Positions 18,272 through 27,744 of a DNA stretch of 64,000 nt are shown here, in pieces (the stretch's first letter is position 1; every line of letters begins with the position of its first letter). Location of the stretch: contig JAILXW010000001.1 of NCBI GenBank assembly GCA_045430305.1, positions 124,001-188,000 of the forward strand. Reading direction: 5' to 3'. This stretch comes from Agarilytica sp045430305. GTDB lineage: Bacteria > Pseudomonadota > Gammaproteobacteria > Pseudomonadales > Cellvibrionaceae. A model generated the notes under the pieces. That model saw only the letters and a list, made by a program, of their open reading frames with translations, made no database searches and was not told the DNA's origin. A program made the translations under genes and the position numbers.

Positions 18272-19250
18272 TACGAAGTTTCTAATCGCTACGATTGCAG
18301 CAGCTTTTCGAGCGCGTTTTTTTCGTTTTTTAGATAAGCGTAACCCCCGAAAAAACCAACATAAACTCACGCTTAAAAACCTGTATATTTTCCCCTCAAA
18401 AAAAGGCTTTCTGTTCCTACTTTTTTTAATGGTGTTATGGCTTTTAGGTACAAACTATCAAAACAACCTTATTCTCGCTTTAGCATTTTTATTAATTAGT
18501 ATTTTTCTTGTCAGTATGTTGCATACTTTTGCCAACTTGGCGGGCCTAGACCTTGAGCTTATGGGCTCTGCCAATGCGTTTGTCGGTGAGAATGCAGATT
18601 TTTTTATAGCGATAAACAACACTTCAAAGCGTGATAGTGTGGGTGTTCGCCTGCTTTGGCAAGACAGCCCGCTAGACTCGGTACAATTGGATTGTGATAA
18701 AAAAAGTCATCATAAGGTCAGCGTATCTTTTCCAGCTTTAAAACGCGGTCACTTACAACCTAAACGCTTACTTGTTGAGTGCGAATATCCGCTTGGGCTT
18801 TTACGATGCTGGACGTGGTTAAGCTTTGACGCTCATGCTTTGGTATACCCAGAACCCATCGAGCTTAAATTGAATCGTGCTGCTGTAGTCGATGAAGAGG
18901 GCGAGGGTGAACACCCCGTTAAAGGAGGCGAAGATTTTAGCGCCTTACATGAGTACCGTCCTGGTGATCCAATCAAACATATTGCCTGGAAGTTATACGC
19001 CCGTGAGCGTGGTTTATTTACCAAAGAATTTAGTCAAAATGTCTCACGCGAATTATGGCTCGACTATGCACAAGTCGCGTCTAGTGAGCATGAACAACGA
19101 CTTTCTGCCCTCTGTTTTTGGGCGTTAAAGTTTTCCGAACAAGATGAAAATTTTGGCCTGCTACTGCCGACTGAAAAAATCGAGCCAAACAAAGGTGAAA
19201 ACCACAAAAAAAGTGTGTTGGAAGCGTTGGCGGTGTGTAAGTTGATATGA
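18246..19250 (+). CDS. DUF58 membrane protein
   Basis: Two membrane spans lie near residues 55-95 (GFLFLLFLMVLWLLG and LILALAFLLISIFLV). A DUF58 core follows, with the signature GGEDFSALHEYRPGDPIKHI at about 226-245. DUF58 proteins are thought to work with MoxR ATPases. The start overlaps the moxR-type gene, and the stop overlaps the next start (ATGA), so the three are translationally coupled. The first 40 basic residues may not all be translated, since the start used lies inside the previous gene. The biochemical role is unknown. Confidence 0.88.
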   Translation: MSLSLKTTSTKFLIATIAAAFRARFFRFLDKRNPRKNQHKLTLKNLYIFPSKKGFLFLLFLMVLWLLGTNYQNNLILALAFLLISIFLVSMLHTFANLAGLDLELMGSANAFVGENADFFIAINNTSKRDSVGVRLLWQDSPLDSVQLDCDKKSHHKVSVSFPALKRGHLQPKRLLVECEYPLGLLRCWTWLSFDAHALVYPEPIELKLNRAAVVDEEGEGEHPVKGGEDFSALHEYRPGDPIKHIAWKLYARERGLFTKEFSQNVSRELWLDYAQVASSEHEQRLSALCFWALKFSEQDENFGLLLPTEKIEPNKGENHKKSVLEALAVCKLI

Positions 19251-21289
19251 GCGATTTGAGTCGAAATCAAAACCAAAGTAGAGCCAGGGAAAACTGGGTG
19301 AGCCGCAACGCTTTAGCTTGGTTGCTTGCTGCACAAGGTTTTACCATATTACCTCTGTTTGTTTATTTACCAATATGGGTGCCGCCAGTTTGGTTGTTTG
19401 CCCTCGCTTGGCGAGTGCAGATATTTCGCGGCGCGTGGCCTTTTCCAAATTCGAAAATTAAGGGTGTTCTGGGCGTAAGTGTTTTAATTGGCTTAATCGC
19501 ACACTACGCAGGGAATATCGGCGTTGAGCCACTGGTGGCACTTCTTGTGCTAGCTTTTGTACTTAAACTTCTTGAAGTGCGAACTCGAGGTGATGTACTT
19601 ATTATCTTGTATGTTGGTTTTATCGCTGTTGCCGCACAGTTTTTATTTTTTCAAACCATACTGATTGCCATGTACGGGTTTATCTCAGTGTTGTTATTGT
19701 TGAGCGCATGGAATGCAGTGTATAGAAGTGAAGCGCTTTCCATAAGTAAGCAAATAAAATCAAGCGCGAATATATTGTTGCAAAGTGTGCCTTTAATGTT
19801 GGTGCTTTTTTTGGTGATGCCCAGAGTAGGGTCTCTTTGGCAGGTTCCCATTCCACAAGAGACCGGGCAAACAGGGTTTAGTGACTCGATGTCTCCGGGG
19901 GACTTTAGTAATTTAAGTCAGTCGGATGCTATTGCCTTTCGAGTTACTTTTGACAAAGGGAGCAACCAAAACGCATTACCGCTGCGAGACCAGTGGTATT
20001 GGCGAGGTCTGGTGCTAGATCACTTTGATGGGCGCACCTGGAAACATACTGATTCGCCCTTTTCAAAACGTAGTCAGGGCTCGCAAAAAGTGCCTGATTT
20101 TTTGGATGTTGAAGTCTCCAAGGCTTCAAAAGGTGTTCGTTATCAAGTGTTGATGGAGCCTCATCAGCAGCGTTGGCTGTTTACTTTGATGGCCCCTTTA
20201 ACTGCCAACTCCGGTGCAAATAGATTGTGGTTTACGAGCGACTATCTACTGAAGTCAGCACAACCAATCGCGGCGCGTACACAATACGAAGCGTTTTCTA
20301 ATTTAGATTATCGTTTCGCAAAGCACGGCTTGAGTGAGGGTGAACGAAAGTTAAATTTGAAAATTCCAAAAAAGAGTAACCCAAGAGCCTTAGACTTAGC
20401 GCAAGCCTGGCTGGCCCAGAATTTAAGTCAATCGCAAATAATTGAGAAAGCCCTAGACCGCTACCGACAGTCGTTTACCTATACCTTGCGGCCTCCGCCA
20501 TTAGGGAGCAACAGTGTTGATGAGTTTTTGTTTATTACAAAGAAAGGTTTTTGTGAGCATTTTTCTAGTAGCTTTGTGTTTTTGATGCGTGCAGCGGGCA
20601 TTCCTGCACGGGTCGTTGTCGGCTATCAAGGCGGAGAGGTGAACCCCATTGAGAATTACATTATTGTGAAGCAAAAAGACGCCCATGCATGGGCTGAGGT
20701 TTGGTCGCCGAATGCGGGGTGGCAGCGTGTTGACCCAACGGCTGCGGTGTCGCCTTTACGGATTGAGCGAGGCATTAATGAGTCTTTAGGCAAGGAAGAT
20801 GCTCGTTTAATTCGGCCGATGTTCAGCGCAGCCTGGTTTAGTCGATTGCAACTTCAATGGGATGCTTTTAGTTATTCGTGGCATAAATGGGTCTTGAGTT
20901 ACGATGATCGTAGCCAGAAGGGCTTATTTGAACGCTGGTTTGGTGGGGCAGAAGCTTGGCGAATAGGCGCTTTTTTTGTGCTCACTTTGGGCAGCGCTAT
21001 GCTGCTTTATTTTATTGTTTTAACTAGGAAGGGCAGTGTTGAGTACGCCTATCCAGAACAAAAAGCATACGCGCGCTTGCTCAAGAAGCTCAGAGTGCTT
21101 GGCGTTGAACCAAAGCCTGAGGAAGCGCCCCATACTTTTTGTTTGCGTATTGCAAGTGCGCACCCCGCTATACGCAGCGAATTATTAGAACTGGCAGAGT
21201 TATTGGAAACTTTAATATATGCCGGTAACGCATCTAACCTCAAGCAGCTTGAAGTACATGTACAGCGCTTTAAAGTGCCAGCTACATAA
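19247..21289 (+). CDS. tgpA: TgpA-like membrane transglutaminase (DUF3488)
   Basis: This 680-residue protein has several N-terminal membrane spans (to about residue 190), a periplasmic transglutaminase-like domain and a C-terminal span near 575-595. The catalytic triad is visible: Cys in KKGFCEHFSS, His in DAHAWAEVW and Asp in RVDPTAAV. It is the counterpart of P. aeruginosa TgpA, an essential periplasmic protein of that operon. Its natural substrate is not established. The start overlaps the DUF58 stop by 4 bases. Confidence 0.9.
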   Translation: MSDLSRNQNQSRARENWVSRNALAWLLAAQGFTILPLFVYLPIWVPPVWLFALAWRVQIFRGAWPFPNSKIKGVLGVSVLIGLIAHYAGNIGVEPLVALLVLAFVLKLLEVRTRGDVLIILYVGFIAVAAQFLFFQTILIAMYGFISVLLLLSAWNAVYRSEALSISKQIKSSANILLQSVPLMLVLFLVMPRVGSLWQVPIPQETGQTGFSDSMSPGDFSNLSQSDAIAFRVTFDKGSNQNALPLRDQWYWRGLVLDHFDGRTWKHTDSPFSKRSQGSQKVPDFLDVEVSKASKGVRYQVLMEPHQQRWLFTLMAPLTANSGANRLWFTSDYLLKSAQPIAARTQYEAFSNLDYRFAKHGLSEGERKLNLKIPKKSNPRALDLAQAWLAQNLSQSQIIEKALDRYRQSFTYTLRPPPLGSNSVDEFLFITKKGFCEHFSSSFVFLMRAAGIPARVVVGYQGGEVNPIENYIIVKQKDAHAWAEVWSPNAGWQRVDPTAAVSPLRIERGINESLGKEDARLIRPMFSAAWFSRLQLQWDAFSYSWHKWVLSYDDRSQKGLFERWFGGAEAWRIGAFFVLTLGSAMLLYFIVLTRKGSVEYAYPEQKAYARLLKKLRVLGVEPKPEEAPHTFCLRIASAHPAIRSELLELAELLETLIYAGNASNLKQLEVHVQRFKVPAT

Positions 21290-21447
21290 TCTATTAAGAC
21301 TGCGAATCTGCACGTTATTCCGTATAATACGAAACCACTTAATACACTTCTAAACACATAATCTGCAGTAAAAAACTTCGATACTGTTGCTGGTTTGGTA
21401 TTCGGGTGTCTCCTGAATATAATATTTAATTAATTAAGAGAAGGTCT

Positions 21448-22653
21448 GTGAATCGACTTGTACGCTTTTTAGTTTCCCACTCGGCTAGTGCCTTTGTTAC
21501 CGGTGTGCATATGGTGATGCTGGCATGGATCGGTATGCAGGTATTGCACCTAAGCCCGGTTCAGTGGGGCCTTATTCAAGGGGCCGCGCTAGCGCCAAAC
21601 TTACTTCTGATGCTTGTGGCGGGGGCGTGGGCAGATCGATTCGACCCGGCCAAGTTACTCGTTGCAGCACAGTTGTTGTTAACGCTGTGTTTTTCTGCTT
21701 TGTTTCTTGTGTTGCAAGCCGAGAACGGCAGCTTTGGGATTTTATTGATATATGCGATGTGTGTTGGTGTCGGCCAGGCGTTTATTCAGCCTGTGCGTGA
21801 AAAATTAAATGCAGAAATACATACCGCTTCTATTCAACAGCGTATTTCTTTATTGAATATGACACAGTTTGCTATGCAAGCTTTGGGCATCGGTCTGGCC
21901 GCGCTGATGGATCTTTTGAGCATCTCATTGGTCTTGGGAATACAGGCGTGTGTCTCGCTCTTTTCTGCCCTCGCATTCGCAAGCCTTGTGACAAAACAGC
22001 GTTTTGTAGAACAAGACACAACGTCAACCTTAAAAAGTATTCGCAAAGCACTTGTGGCCGTTAAGCAAAGTAGAGGTTTAAGCCAGCTAATGGCTTTAAT
22101 CGCATTTAACGGTTACATGCATATGGGCGTGTTTTTGGTAATGATTCCCCTTGTGGCCACGCGCACGTATGAGCTTAATGCATCTGAATACGCTGCATTA
22201 CAAGTGTTGTTTGTGACGGGGATGGTTATCGCAAATGTGTTTTTACTTCGTCAACAAACAGTAGAGTACCCGGGGCAGGGGGCTTTGTTCAGTTTACTTT
22301 ATACGGCCTTAGTCGGTTTTGGTCTAGCAAAAGGGCCAACCCCAACGGGGTTTTATTTTCTTGTTTTTTTATGGGGCCTCGTGGCGGGCAACTCGGCGGG
22401 TCGAGGTCGGTTAGTGCTCCAGTCTTTGGTGACCGAAGAAATGCGTGGTCGATTAATGTCTGTGTATCAATTGGTGCTGTTTAGTGCTGCACCTGTAGGT
22501 GCATTGGTGACAGGCTACGTGCTCGATTATTTGAATCATCAGCAAATATTTTATTTTATGAGCTTTTCTAGTATCGCTTTATTTGCGGTGTTTATGCTGA
22601 CTCGAACCTTGTGGTCTGTGAGGCAGATGGAGCCCCCTGAAGAAGAGATGTGA
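21448..22653 (+). CDS. MFS transporter (DHA3/MFS_3 type)
   Basis: A 401-residue membrane protein with 10-12 predicted spans and the MFS loop 2-3 motif in modified form (AGAWADRFDPAKLL, about 58-71). It resembles the EntS / macrolide exporter branch, which exports siderophores or drugs. The start is GTG behind AAGAGAAGG. It converges on a TonB-dependent receptor gene. That neighbour could hint at siderophore traffic, but I see no biosynthesis genes, so the substrate is left open. Confidence 0.88.
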   Translation: MNRLVRFLVSHSASAFVTGVHMVMLAWIGMQVLHLSPVQWGLIQGAALAPNLLLMLVAGAWADRFDPAKLLVAAQLLLTLCFSALFLVLQAENGSFGILLIYAMCVGVGQAFIQPVREKLNAEIHTASIQQRISLLNMTQFAMQALGIGLAALMDLLSISLVLGIQACVSLFSALAFASLVTKQRFVEQDTTSTLKSIRKALVAVKQSRGLSQLMALIAFNGYMHMGVFLVMIPLVATRTYELNASEYAALQVLFVTGMVIANVFLLRQQTVEYPGQGALFSLLYTALVGFGLAKGPTPTGFYFLVFLWGLVAGNSAGRGRLVLQSLVTEEMRGRLMSVYQLVLFSAAPVGALVTGYVLDYLNHQQIFYFMSFSSIALFAVFMLTRTLWSVRQMEPPEEEM

Positions 22654-22695
22654 GGCTTTATATTTGCTAGTTGATCATGTTTTCTTTGAGGTGTT

Positions 22696-24663
22696 TTAGA
22701 AAAAATATTTTAGCGTTGCGGTGGCTCCGGAATCACTTCGAGGTACGTATTCTAGTGCGTTACGCGCTGTATCTGGGTTTTTTGTGTTATCGCCTAAAGC
22801 GTCAGTGTAGGTCATGCTGAATTCTATTTGAGGTAAGCGAAAAGTATAATTAAGGTTTATTAGGTTGTACGAGTCAATATCAGCACGTTGGCTGACATAC
22901 CGATGCGATGCTCCAATAGTATGTTTTGTTTTGCCGTTTAGAAAATAGGTGCTTCCTAGCGATGCGGTCCACTGTGGAGTAAAAAGGGCTCGTGGATCTT
23001 CATTATCTTCCGTGTTGCCTTGATGAATGTGTGCCGCGTTGACAAAAAGATTCATTCGGTAAAAAGATTTTTGTAAGTCAAACTCCGCTCCAAAACGGCG
23101 GTAATTTTCGCTGTTCTCGAAGGTTCTATCGGCACCTTGATTTACTCGAGTAATAAAATCTTCCGCCTCTAGATAGAATAAGTTGAAAACAGTAAGCAGC
23201 CGCTCTTCATTGTGGGTAAATGCTAGTTCGGTGGTCTTTACTTTTTCTGGCTTCAAATTCATATTACCTTCTATTGTTCCCCCTGGAGTATTGAGTTCAA
23301 TACTTGTTTGAACAAAATTGGCAGAATTAAACCCTTCTGAATAAAGTAATTTAAGAGTCTGCTCGGAATTTAGCGAATAAACGATACTTCCTCTTGGTGT
23401 GAAATCACTTCCGGCGCGTTGGTTGTCTACGTGTCTGCCACCAAACACAAAATTGAAGCTTCCTACTCTCATATGGAGTTGTGCGAATACAGACGCTTCG
23501 GCGTTAGAGTCGCTTTCGATTATGACGGCGTCGACTTCACCTGTAGCAGAATTAACGGATCGATAATCTCCGATGGAAACCCGTTCATGTTCTAGGCCCG
23601 CATCAAACTTTAATTGCTCGTTTATGATGAGGTCAGCTAGAAGGCCGGAGGTGGCTCGGTAGTTTTTACTCGTGGGGTTAAAGCTAATCTCGGCATCTTG
23701 TCTTGCGCCAAATCGATCTTCTGCTAGAAAAGTTAGATAGAATTCATTGTAATGAGAGTAGGCCTTAACGTTTGATTTTCCTATAGCCCAGGAGTAATCG
23801 GCATGTATTAAGGAGCCTGTATATTTGAGTTCGTTTTTCTCTGATGCGCCAATACCGCTTCGGCCTATATTTGTCGACTCAAAGGCGTGTAGCATCACAG
23901 CGCCTCGGGCGTTGCGATAACTCAACAGCATGGATTGCATTTCTTCCTGAAGCTTTAAAGGAATTTGTGCGCTAGAGCGAGAGGCGTTTATGTTTGTTGT
24001 GTAACCTGCTTCATCCTGAACTTCAGCTGCGAGACTGAGAGTATGGCCTTTAGATATTTCGTGAGAAATATAGCCGCCAGCGTTCCAACGTTGATTGTAG
24101 CCGCGGCTTAGTTTGAGGTTGGAGTTTTCATCTTTACGCGTCACAACTTTAATGACGCCTGCAGTGGCATTACTTCCGTAAATGACGGCCCCAGGCCCTC
24201 GGATCACTTCTATACGGTCGATTGCCTCGAAGGGGATACCTAGGAGAGGAATGGCGGAGTGAGAGGGCATCCAATAGGGGACATCATCTATCAAAAACAA
24301 AACTTTCTGCCCGAACTCTTCCATAACGCCACGCATCCAAACGTTGGTATTTCCCAGGCTGCTGTTATCGATTACTAAACCGGGAACAAACGAGAGCATG
24401 TCTTGCAGGGTGCGCAAGCCCATTTTTGCAAGGTCATCACTGCTATAACTTGATACGAGTGCAGGGGTTTTTTCGAGGGGTTCAGGGCGAACTGAGGCGA
24501 CAGAGACCTCAATTTTTATCAGCTCCTCCATAGGGAGCGAATATAGGTAGCCTAAGTTCTCTGCTTCTAGCTCATCAGTTGTGGCTTGGCTAGCGATTGA
24601 GAATGGCAGGAAGAGGCAGGCGACGCCAATTTGACATGACAATATTCGATTTCGCGTGAGCAT
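22696..24663 (-). CDS. TonB-dependent outer membrane receptor
   Basis: After a signal peptide (hydrophobic core GVACLFLPFSIAS) comes a plug domain with DMLSFVPGLVI, WMRGV and RIEVIRGPGAVIYGSNATAGV. A 22-strand-type beta barrel ends in the C-terminal aromatic ATLKYFF. The pre-plug segment LYSLPMEELIKIEVSVAS is typical of receptors in marine gammaproteobacteria. I place the start at the ATG ending at 24663 because AAGAAGAGGG lies 8 bases before it. An in-frame ATG 24 bases upstream would sit at the expected transcription start. The ligand is unknown; no TonB, ExbBD or Fur box is apparent nearby. Confidence 0.92.
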   Translation of the reverse strand: MLTRNRILSCQIGVACLFLPFSIASQATTDELEAENLGYLYSLPMEELIKIEVSVASVRPEPLEKTPALVSSYSSDDLAKMGLRTLQDMLSFVPGLVIDNSSLGNTNVWMRGVMEEFGQKVLFLIDDVPYWMPSHSAIPLLGIPFEAIDRIEVIRGPGAVIYGSNATAGVIKVVTRKDENSNLKLSRGYNQRWNAGGYISHEISKGHTLSLAAEVQDEAGYTTNINASRSSAQIPLKLQEEMQSMLLSYRNARGAVMLHAFESTNIGRSGIGASEKNELKYTGSLIHADYSWAIGKSNVKAYSHYNEFYLTFLAEDRFGARQDAEISFNPTSKNYRATSGLLADLIINEQLKFDAGLEHERVSIGDYRSVNSATGEVDAVIIESDSNAEASVFAQLHMRVGSFNFVFGGRHVDNQRAGSDFTPRGSIVYSLNSEQTLKLLYSEGFNSANFVQTSIELNTPGGTIEGNMNLKPEKVKTTELAFTHNEERLLTVFNLFYLEAEDFITRVNQGADRTFENSENYRRFGAEFDLQKSFYRMNLFVNAAHIHQGNTEDNEDPRALFTPQWTASLGSTYFLNGKTKHTIGASHRYVSQRADIDSYNLINLNYTFRLPQIEFSMTYTDALGDNTKNPDTARNALEYVPRSDSGATATLKYFF

Positions 24664-24689
24664 GTATGCGGCCCTCTTCTTGTACAAGA

Positions 24690-24695
24690 ATTATA
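24690..24695 (-). promoter_or_regulatory. Candidate -10 box of the TonB receptor gene
   Basis: TATAAT on the minus strand, 26 bases upstream of the preferred start codon. Upstream of it CTAGAT occurs twice (24699-24716 region), which may be a regulator site. The -35 region is weak. Confidence 0.45.
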
Positions 24696-24858
24696 GTTCA
24701 TCTAGCATAAAATCTAGTCTAATTGTTGATTTGGATGCGGCAAATGAAGGCCAAATAACTCGCGTCTGAATATGCCGGAATAAAGAAAGCTAAAAGAATT
24801 ACTTTAAGTGGGTATGTGTAGATTCATACTTTAGAAGACCTTTCTAAAGACAAAGAAT

Positions 24859-24878
24859 AACCCGTTGTTAAATGGGTT
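24859..24878 (-). terminator. Possible terminator of the RNA methyltransferase gene
   Basis: On the minus strand AACCC and GGGTT can pair around a 10-base loop, followed by a T-rich but interrupted tract. It lies 15 bases after the stop of the gene at 24893. The stem is short, so this is tentative. Confidence 0.4.
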
Positions 24879-24892
24879 TGGTATTCGACTTG

Positions 24893-25657
24893 TTACAGGT
24901 TTCTAAAAGCAATAATTCCAGCGGTTACTGCGACGTTTAGTGATTCAACGTCATTGCTCATAGGTATTTTTATAAAGCTATCGCAGGCCTTAGAAACTTC
25001 TTTCGATACGCCATCGGTTTCATTCCCCAATACAAACACTTTGTTTTGTTTTTTGTCGAGGTCAGACAAACTTGATGTGGCTTTTAAATCGAGGGAAATT
25101 GTTGAGGCGCCCAACCGTTGAAGGCGCTTTAAAGATTCAGGTAATTGTTCGCAACGAATAATTTTTGCTTTGAAAAGGGTCCCAGCGCTGGCCTTGATTA
25201 CAAGTGCATCTAGCTTGGCGCAACCTTTATCGGGCAGAAGTATTCCGGTCATTGGCGAAGCGCATATCGAACGAATAATCATGCCCAGGTTTTGAGGGTT
25301 GGTAATATTGTCGAGCGCTATGAGTTCAAAGTTCTTTGGCTGGCCATCAATAAAGTCTTCAAGTGTTTGAAAACCCTTGGGGTGAATGTCTAGCGCTATA
25401 CCTTGGTCTTGCTTTTTGTTTTTTGAAATTCGCGAGAGGGCCTCGCGGCTGTGGTAGCGAATGTCTATTTTTTGCTTTTCTGCTAGCCCAATAATTTCAT
25501 CCAGAATGCCCGCCTTTTTATTGCTGTCAGCAAGGTGCAGCGACAAAGCCTGTGCATCAGGTAGCGTGAGACATTCGAGTACAGGCTTGCGACCGTAAAT
25601 AGTTAAGACTGTGGAGAAAAACTTCTTTTTCTCCACATAATCGGGTGTGTCGGGCAT
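24893..25657 (-). CDS. TrmH/SpoU family RNA methyltransferase
   Basis: Residues 95-254 form a SPOUT domain. Its three motifs are ALDNITNPQNLGMIIRS, the FVLGNETDGVS segment and IPMSNDVESLNVAVTAG. These bind S-adenosylmethionine in a trefoil knot. The N-terminal 80 residues (IYGRKPVLECL) resemble the L30e-like RNA-binding domain of RlmB and TrmH relatives. It methylates ribose 2'-OH of rRNA or tRNA; the exact target cannot be read from the sequence. At 254 residues it is normal for the family. It is the last gene of a minus-strand run. Confidence 0.88.
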   Translation of the reverse strand: MPDTPDYVEKKKFFSTVLTIYGRKPVLECLTLPDAQALSLHLADSNKKAGILDEIIGLAEKQKIDIRYHSREALSRISKNKKQDQGIALDIHPKGFQTLEDFIDGQPKNFELIALDNITNPQNLGMIIRSICASPMTGILLPDKGCAKLDALVIKASAGTLFKAKIIRCEQLPESLKRLQRLGASTISLDLKATSSLSDLDKKQNKVFVLGNETDGVSKEVSKACDSFIKIPMSNDVESLNVAVTAGIIAFRNL

Positions 25658-25697
25658 TGAATTAGAATTGCAGTTAATGCAGTTTTAACACTGCTTG

Positions 25698-26111
25698 TTA
25701 GGAATGGATATAACAGTCTTCGTTGTTTTCCAAAAGCGCCTTAAGAAGAAAGTGGCGAGAGAAAAGGCCGATGAGCTTGCCATCTTTGCATACAGGGTAA
25801 TTTTTGGGTGGGCTTTTTGACATCTTTTCTGCCAGTTCGACAATAGATGTATCTGGTGTACACGTAATTACTTCGGTTTTCATCACTTCGGTAACAGAGG
25901 GCGACTCCTCACAGTAAAAGGTGTCGTTGAGCATTTCGCGAATGCAGTCTTGCTCCGAAACAAAGCCGACTAAGGTTTTGTCCTCATCGACTACCGGAGC
26001 GCCTGTAATTTTTGCTTTCATCAGAATGGCGACAACATCTCGCACGGTGGCGGTGTTGATGATCGCATGAGGGTCGCGATCCATATAATCTTCTACAAGA
26101 ATAGAATGCAT
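25698..26111 (-). CDS. CBS-domain pair protein
   Basis: The whole 137-residue protein is two CBS motifs: the first around VRDVVAILMKAKITGAPVVD, the second around SIVELAEKMSKSPPKNYPVC. Together they form a Bateman module that binds adenine nucleotides. No catalytic domain is attached, so it probably acts as a ligand-sensing partner of another protein. It is separated by 106 bases from pdxJ upstream. Target unknown. Confidence 0.88.
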   Translation of the reverse strand: MHSILVEDYMDRDPHAIINTATVRDVVAILMKAKITGAPVVDEDKTLVGFVSEQDCIREMLNDTFYCEESPSVTEVMKTEVITCTPDTSIVELAEKMSKSPPKNYPVCKDGKLIGLFSRHFLLKALLENNEDCYIHS

Positions 26112-26217
26112 GTTTAACCTCTAATAGCCTGCCAGTGGCGCCGTTTTATAGCGCGTTCTTATATGAGTATCACAACATTATTCGCTGTGGTCAATTTACT
26201 CATGTTGTTCTTTAATT

Positions 26218-27009
26218 TTAGCTGCAAACTGCAATATATGCTTTAAGCGCGTTACGAAAACCTATCTTTAGCGCGTCTACCGTCAAGGCGTGACCAATTG
26301 ATACTTCCTGCAGGCCTGGTAATGTTTTATAAAGCGCCATATTTTCTAGGTTGAGGTCGTGGCCGGCATTAATTCCGAGCCCTAGTTCATGCGCGAGCAG
26401 TGCCGCAGTACAGTGTTTTTCGAACTCCGCTTCGCCGGAAGCCTGGCCTTTTTCATATGCCCAAGCGAATGGGCCTGTATAGAGCTCGACTCTGTCGGCC
26501 CCCACGGTTTTAGCGAGCCGAATCTGTTCGACGTCAGGGTCCATAAACAGGCTGATTCTGGTGGAATAAGGTTTTAGCTGTTCGAGAATTGGCGCGAGCG
26601 TCTCAGCGCTTTTATTCAAATCAAAGCCGTGGTCAGAGGTTAGTTGGCTATCAGAATCTGGCACTAGCGTGCATTGTGTTGGCTTGGCAGCTTTGACCAG
26701 TGCCAGTAAGCCTGGGTAGTCCCCTTTAGGGGCAGCAAAAGGATTACCTTCTATATTGAATTCAATTCCGGCTTGCTGACACATCAGCCCGAGCGTTATC
26801 ACGTCATCCGGTCGAATATGGCGTTGGTCTGGGCGAGGGTGAACTGTAAGGCCGGCAACGCCTTCTTCAATGCATGTTTGGGCAAATTCCCGAAGGTTCG
26901 GGTGGTTACCCTCGCGCGAGTTCCGAATCAATGCAATTTTGTTGAGATTGACGCTTAGGGCGAAGCCTCCAGGTGTGAGACTTTGCGATAAGGTAGGCGA
27001 AATCGACAT
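26218..27009 (-). CDS. pdxJ: Pyridoxine 5'-phosphate synthase
   Basis: PdxJ condenses 1-deoxyxylulose 5-phosphate with 3-amino-2-oxopropyl phosphate to make pyridoxine 5'-phosphate. Family motifs are visible: SVNLNKIALIRNSR, GLTVHPRPDQRHIR, EFNIEGNPF, and the C-terminal GINAGHDLNLEN and VSIGHALT. The length is 263 residues, with an extra N-terminal stretch of about 17 residues compared with E. coli PdxJ (243). It starts 19 bases after the cyclophilin gene, suggesting a shared transcript. Confidence 0.94.
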   Translation of the reverse strand: MSISPTLSQSLTPGGFALSVNLNKIALIRNSREGNHPNLREFAQTCIEEGVAGLTVHPRPDQRHIRPDDVITLGLMCQQAGIEFNIEGNPFAAPKGDYPGLLALVKAAKPTQCTLVPDSDSQLTSDHGFDLNKSAETLAPILEQLKPYSTRISLFMDPDVEQIRLAKTVGADRVELYTGPFAWAYEKGQASGEAEFEKHCTAALLAHELGLGINAGHDLNLENMALYKTLPGLQEVSIGHALTVDALKIGFRNALKAYIAVCS

Positions 27010-27028
27010 TCTTTTTGGCGGCTCTTGT

Positions 27029-27685
27029 CTATTTTGTTGTTTCTTTTTTACTTTTTACGGCCTTTTTCTTTTCTTCATTTTTACGCTCGGGCACTTTCTT
27101 CGTGTCGCTGCTAACGCGAGCCGCTTTTTCGATGATGATTGCCTCATTTGGTGCTTCAGGGAAAACACGAAACATTCCGCGTGGTGCTTTTTCGATAGTT
27201 TTTACCACCTTAAAACCGTCGATGACTTTGCCGAACACGGCGTAACCGTGACCTTTACCAAAGTCGAGCGAGCTATTGTTGCGGAGGTTGATAAAGAATT
27301 GTGAGGTCGCACTGTTGATGACATTAGTTCGAGCCATAGACAGCGTGCCGATAGTATTTTTTAGCCCATTGTCGGATTCGTTTTTGATTGGGTTTCGTGT
27401 TTCTTTGCGTTGGAAATCGAAAGTATAGCCTCCTGCCTGAACAACAAAACCCGGTACAACTCGGTGAAAAATGACACCATTGTAAAACCCGTCGTCGATA
27501 TATTTAAGAAAGTTTTCAACGGTTATAGGAGCTTCTTTGGGGTAAAGCTCTATTAAAATATCTCCGATCGATGTTTCAAACAATACTTTGGGTGTTTCAT
27601 TTTTAGCTGTTTTCTTTTCTTCAGCCGCAGAAGTTCCAAGAGCAAAGACTAGACCGAGTGTGAATATAAAGCTTTTTGCTAACAT
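27029..27685 (-). CDS. Periplasmic cyclophilin-type peptidyl-prolyl isomerase
   Basis: A signal peptide (MLAKSFIFTLGLVFALGTSA) leads to a cyclophilin domain at about 32-190. Catalytic-type segments are FHRVVPGFVVQAGG and TSQFFINL. It speeds proline cis-trans isomerisation of exported proteins, like PpiA. The C-terminal 25 residues are a Lys/Glu tail (KKVPERKNEEKKKAVK) not found in PpiA. It is encoded just ahead of pdxJ. Confidence 0.92.
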   Translation of the reverse strand: MLAKSFIFTLGLVFALGTSAAEEKKTAKNETPKVLFETSIGDILIELYPKEAPITVENFLKYIDDGFYNGVIFHRVVPGFVVQAGGYTFDFQRKETRNPIKNESDNGLKNTIGTLSMARTNVINSATSQFFINLRNNSSLDFGKGHGYAVFGKVIDGFKVVKTIEKAPRGMFRVFPEAPNEAIIIEKAARVSSDTKKVPERKNEEKKKAVKSKKETTK

Positions 27686-27744
27686 AATTATTCTCTACAG
27701 TTTCATATGTTTAATAGTGTTCGTTTTTTGAGTGTGGTTTAAAC

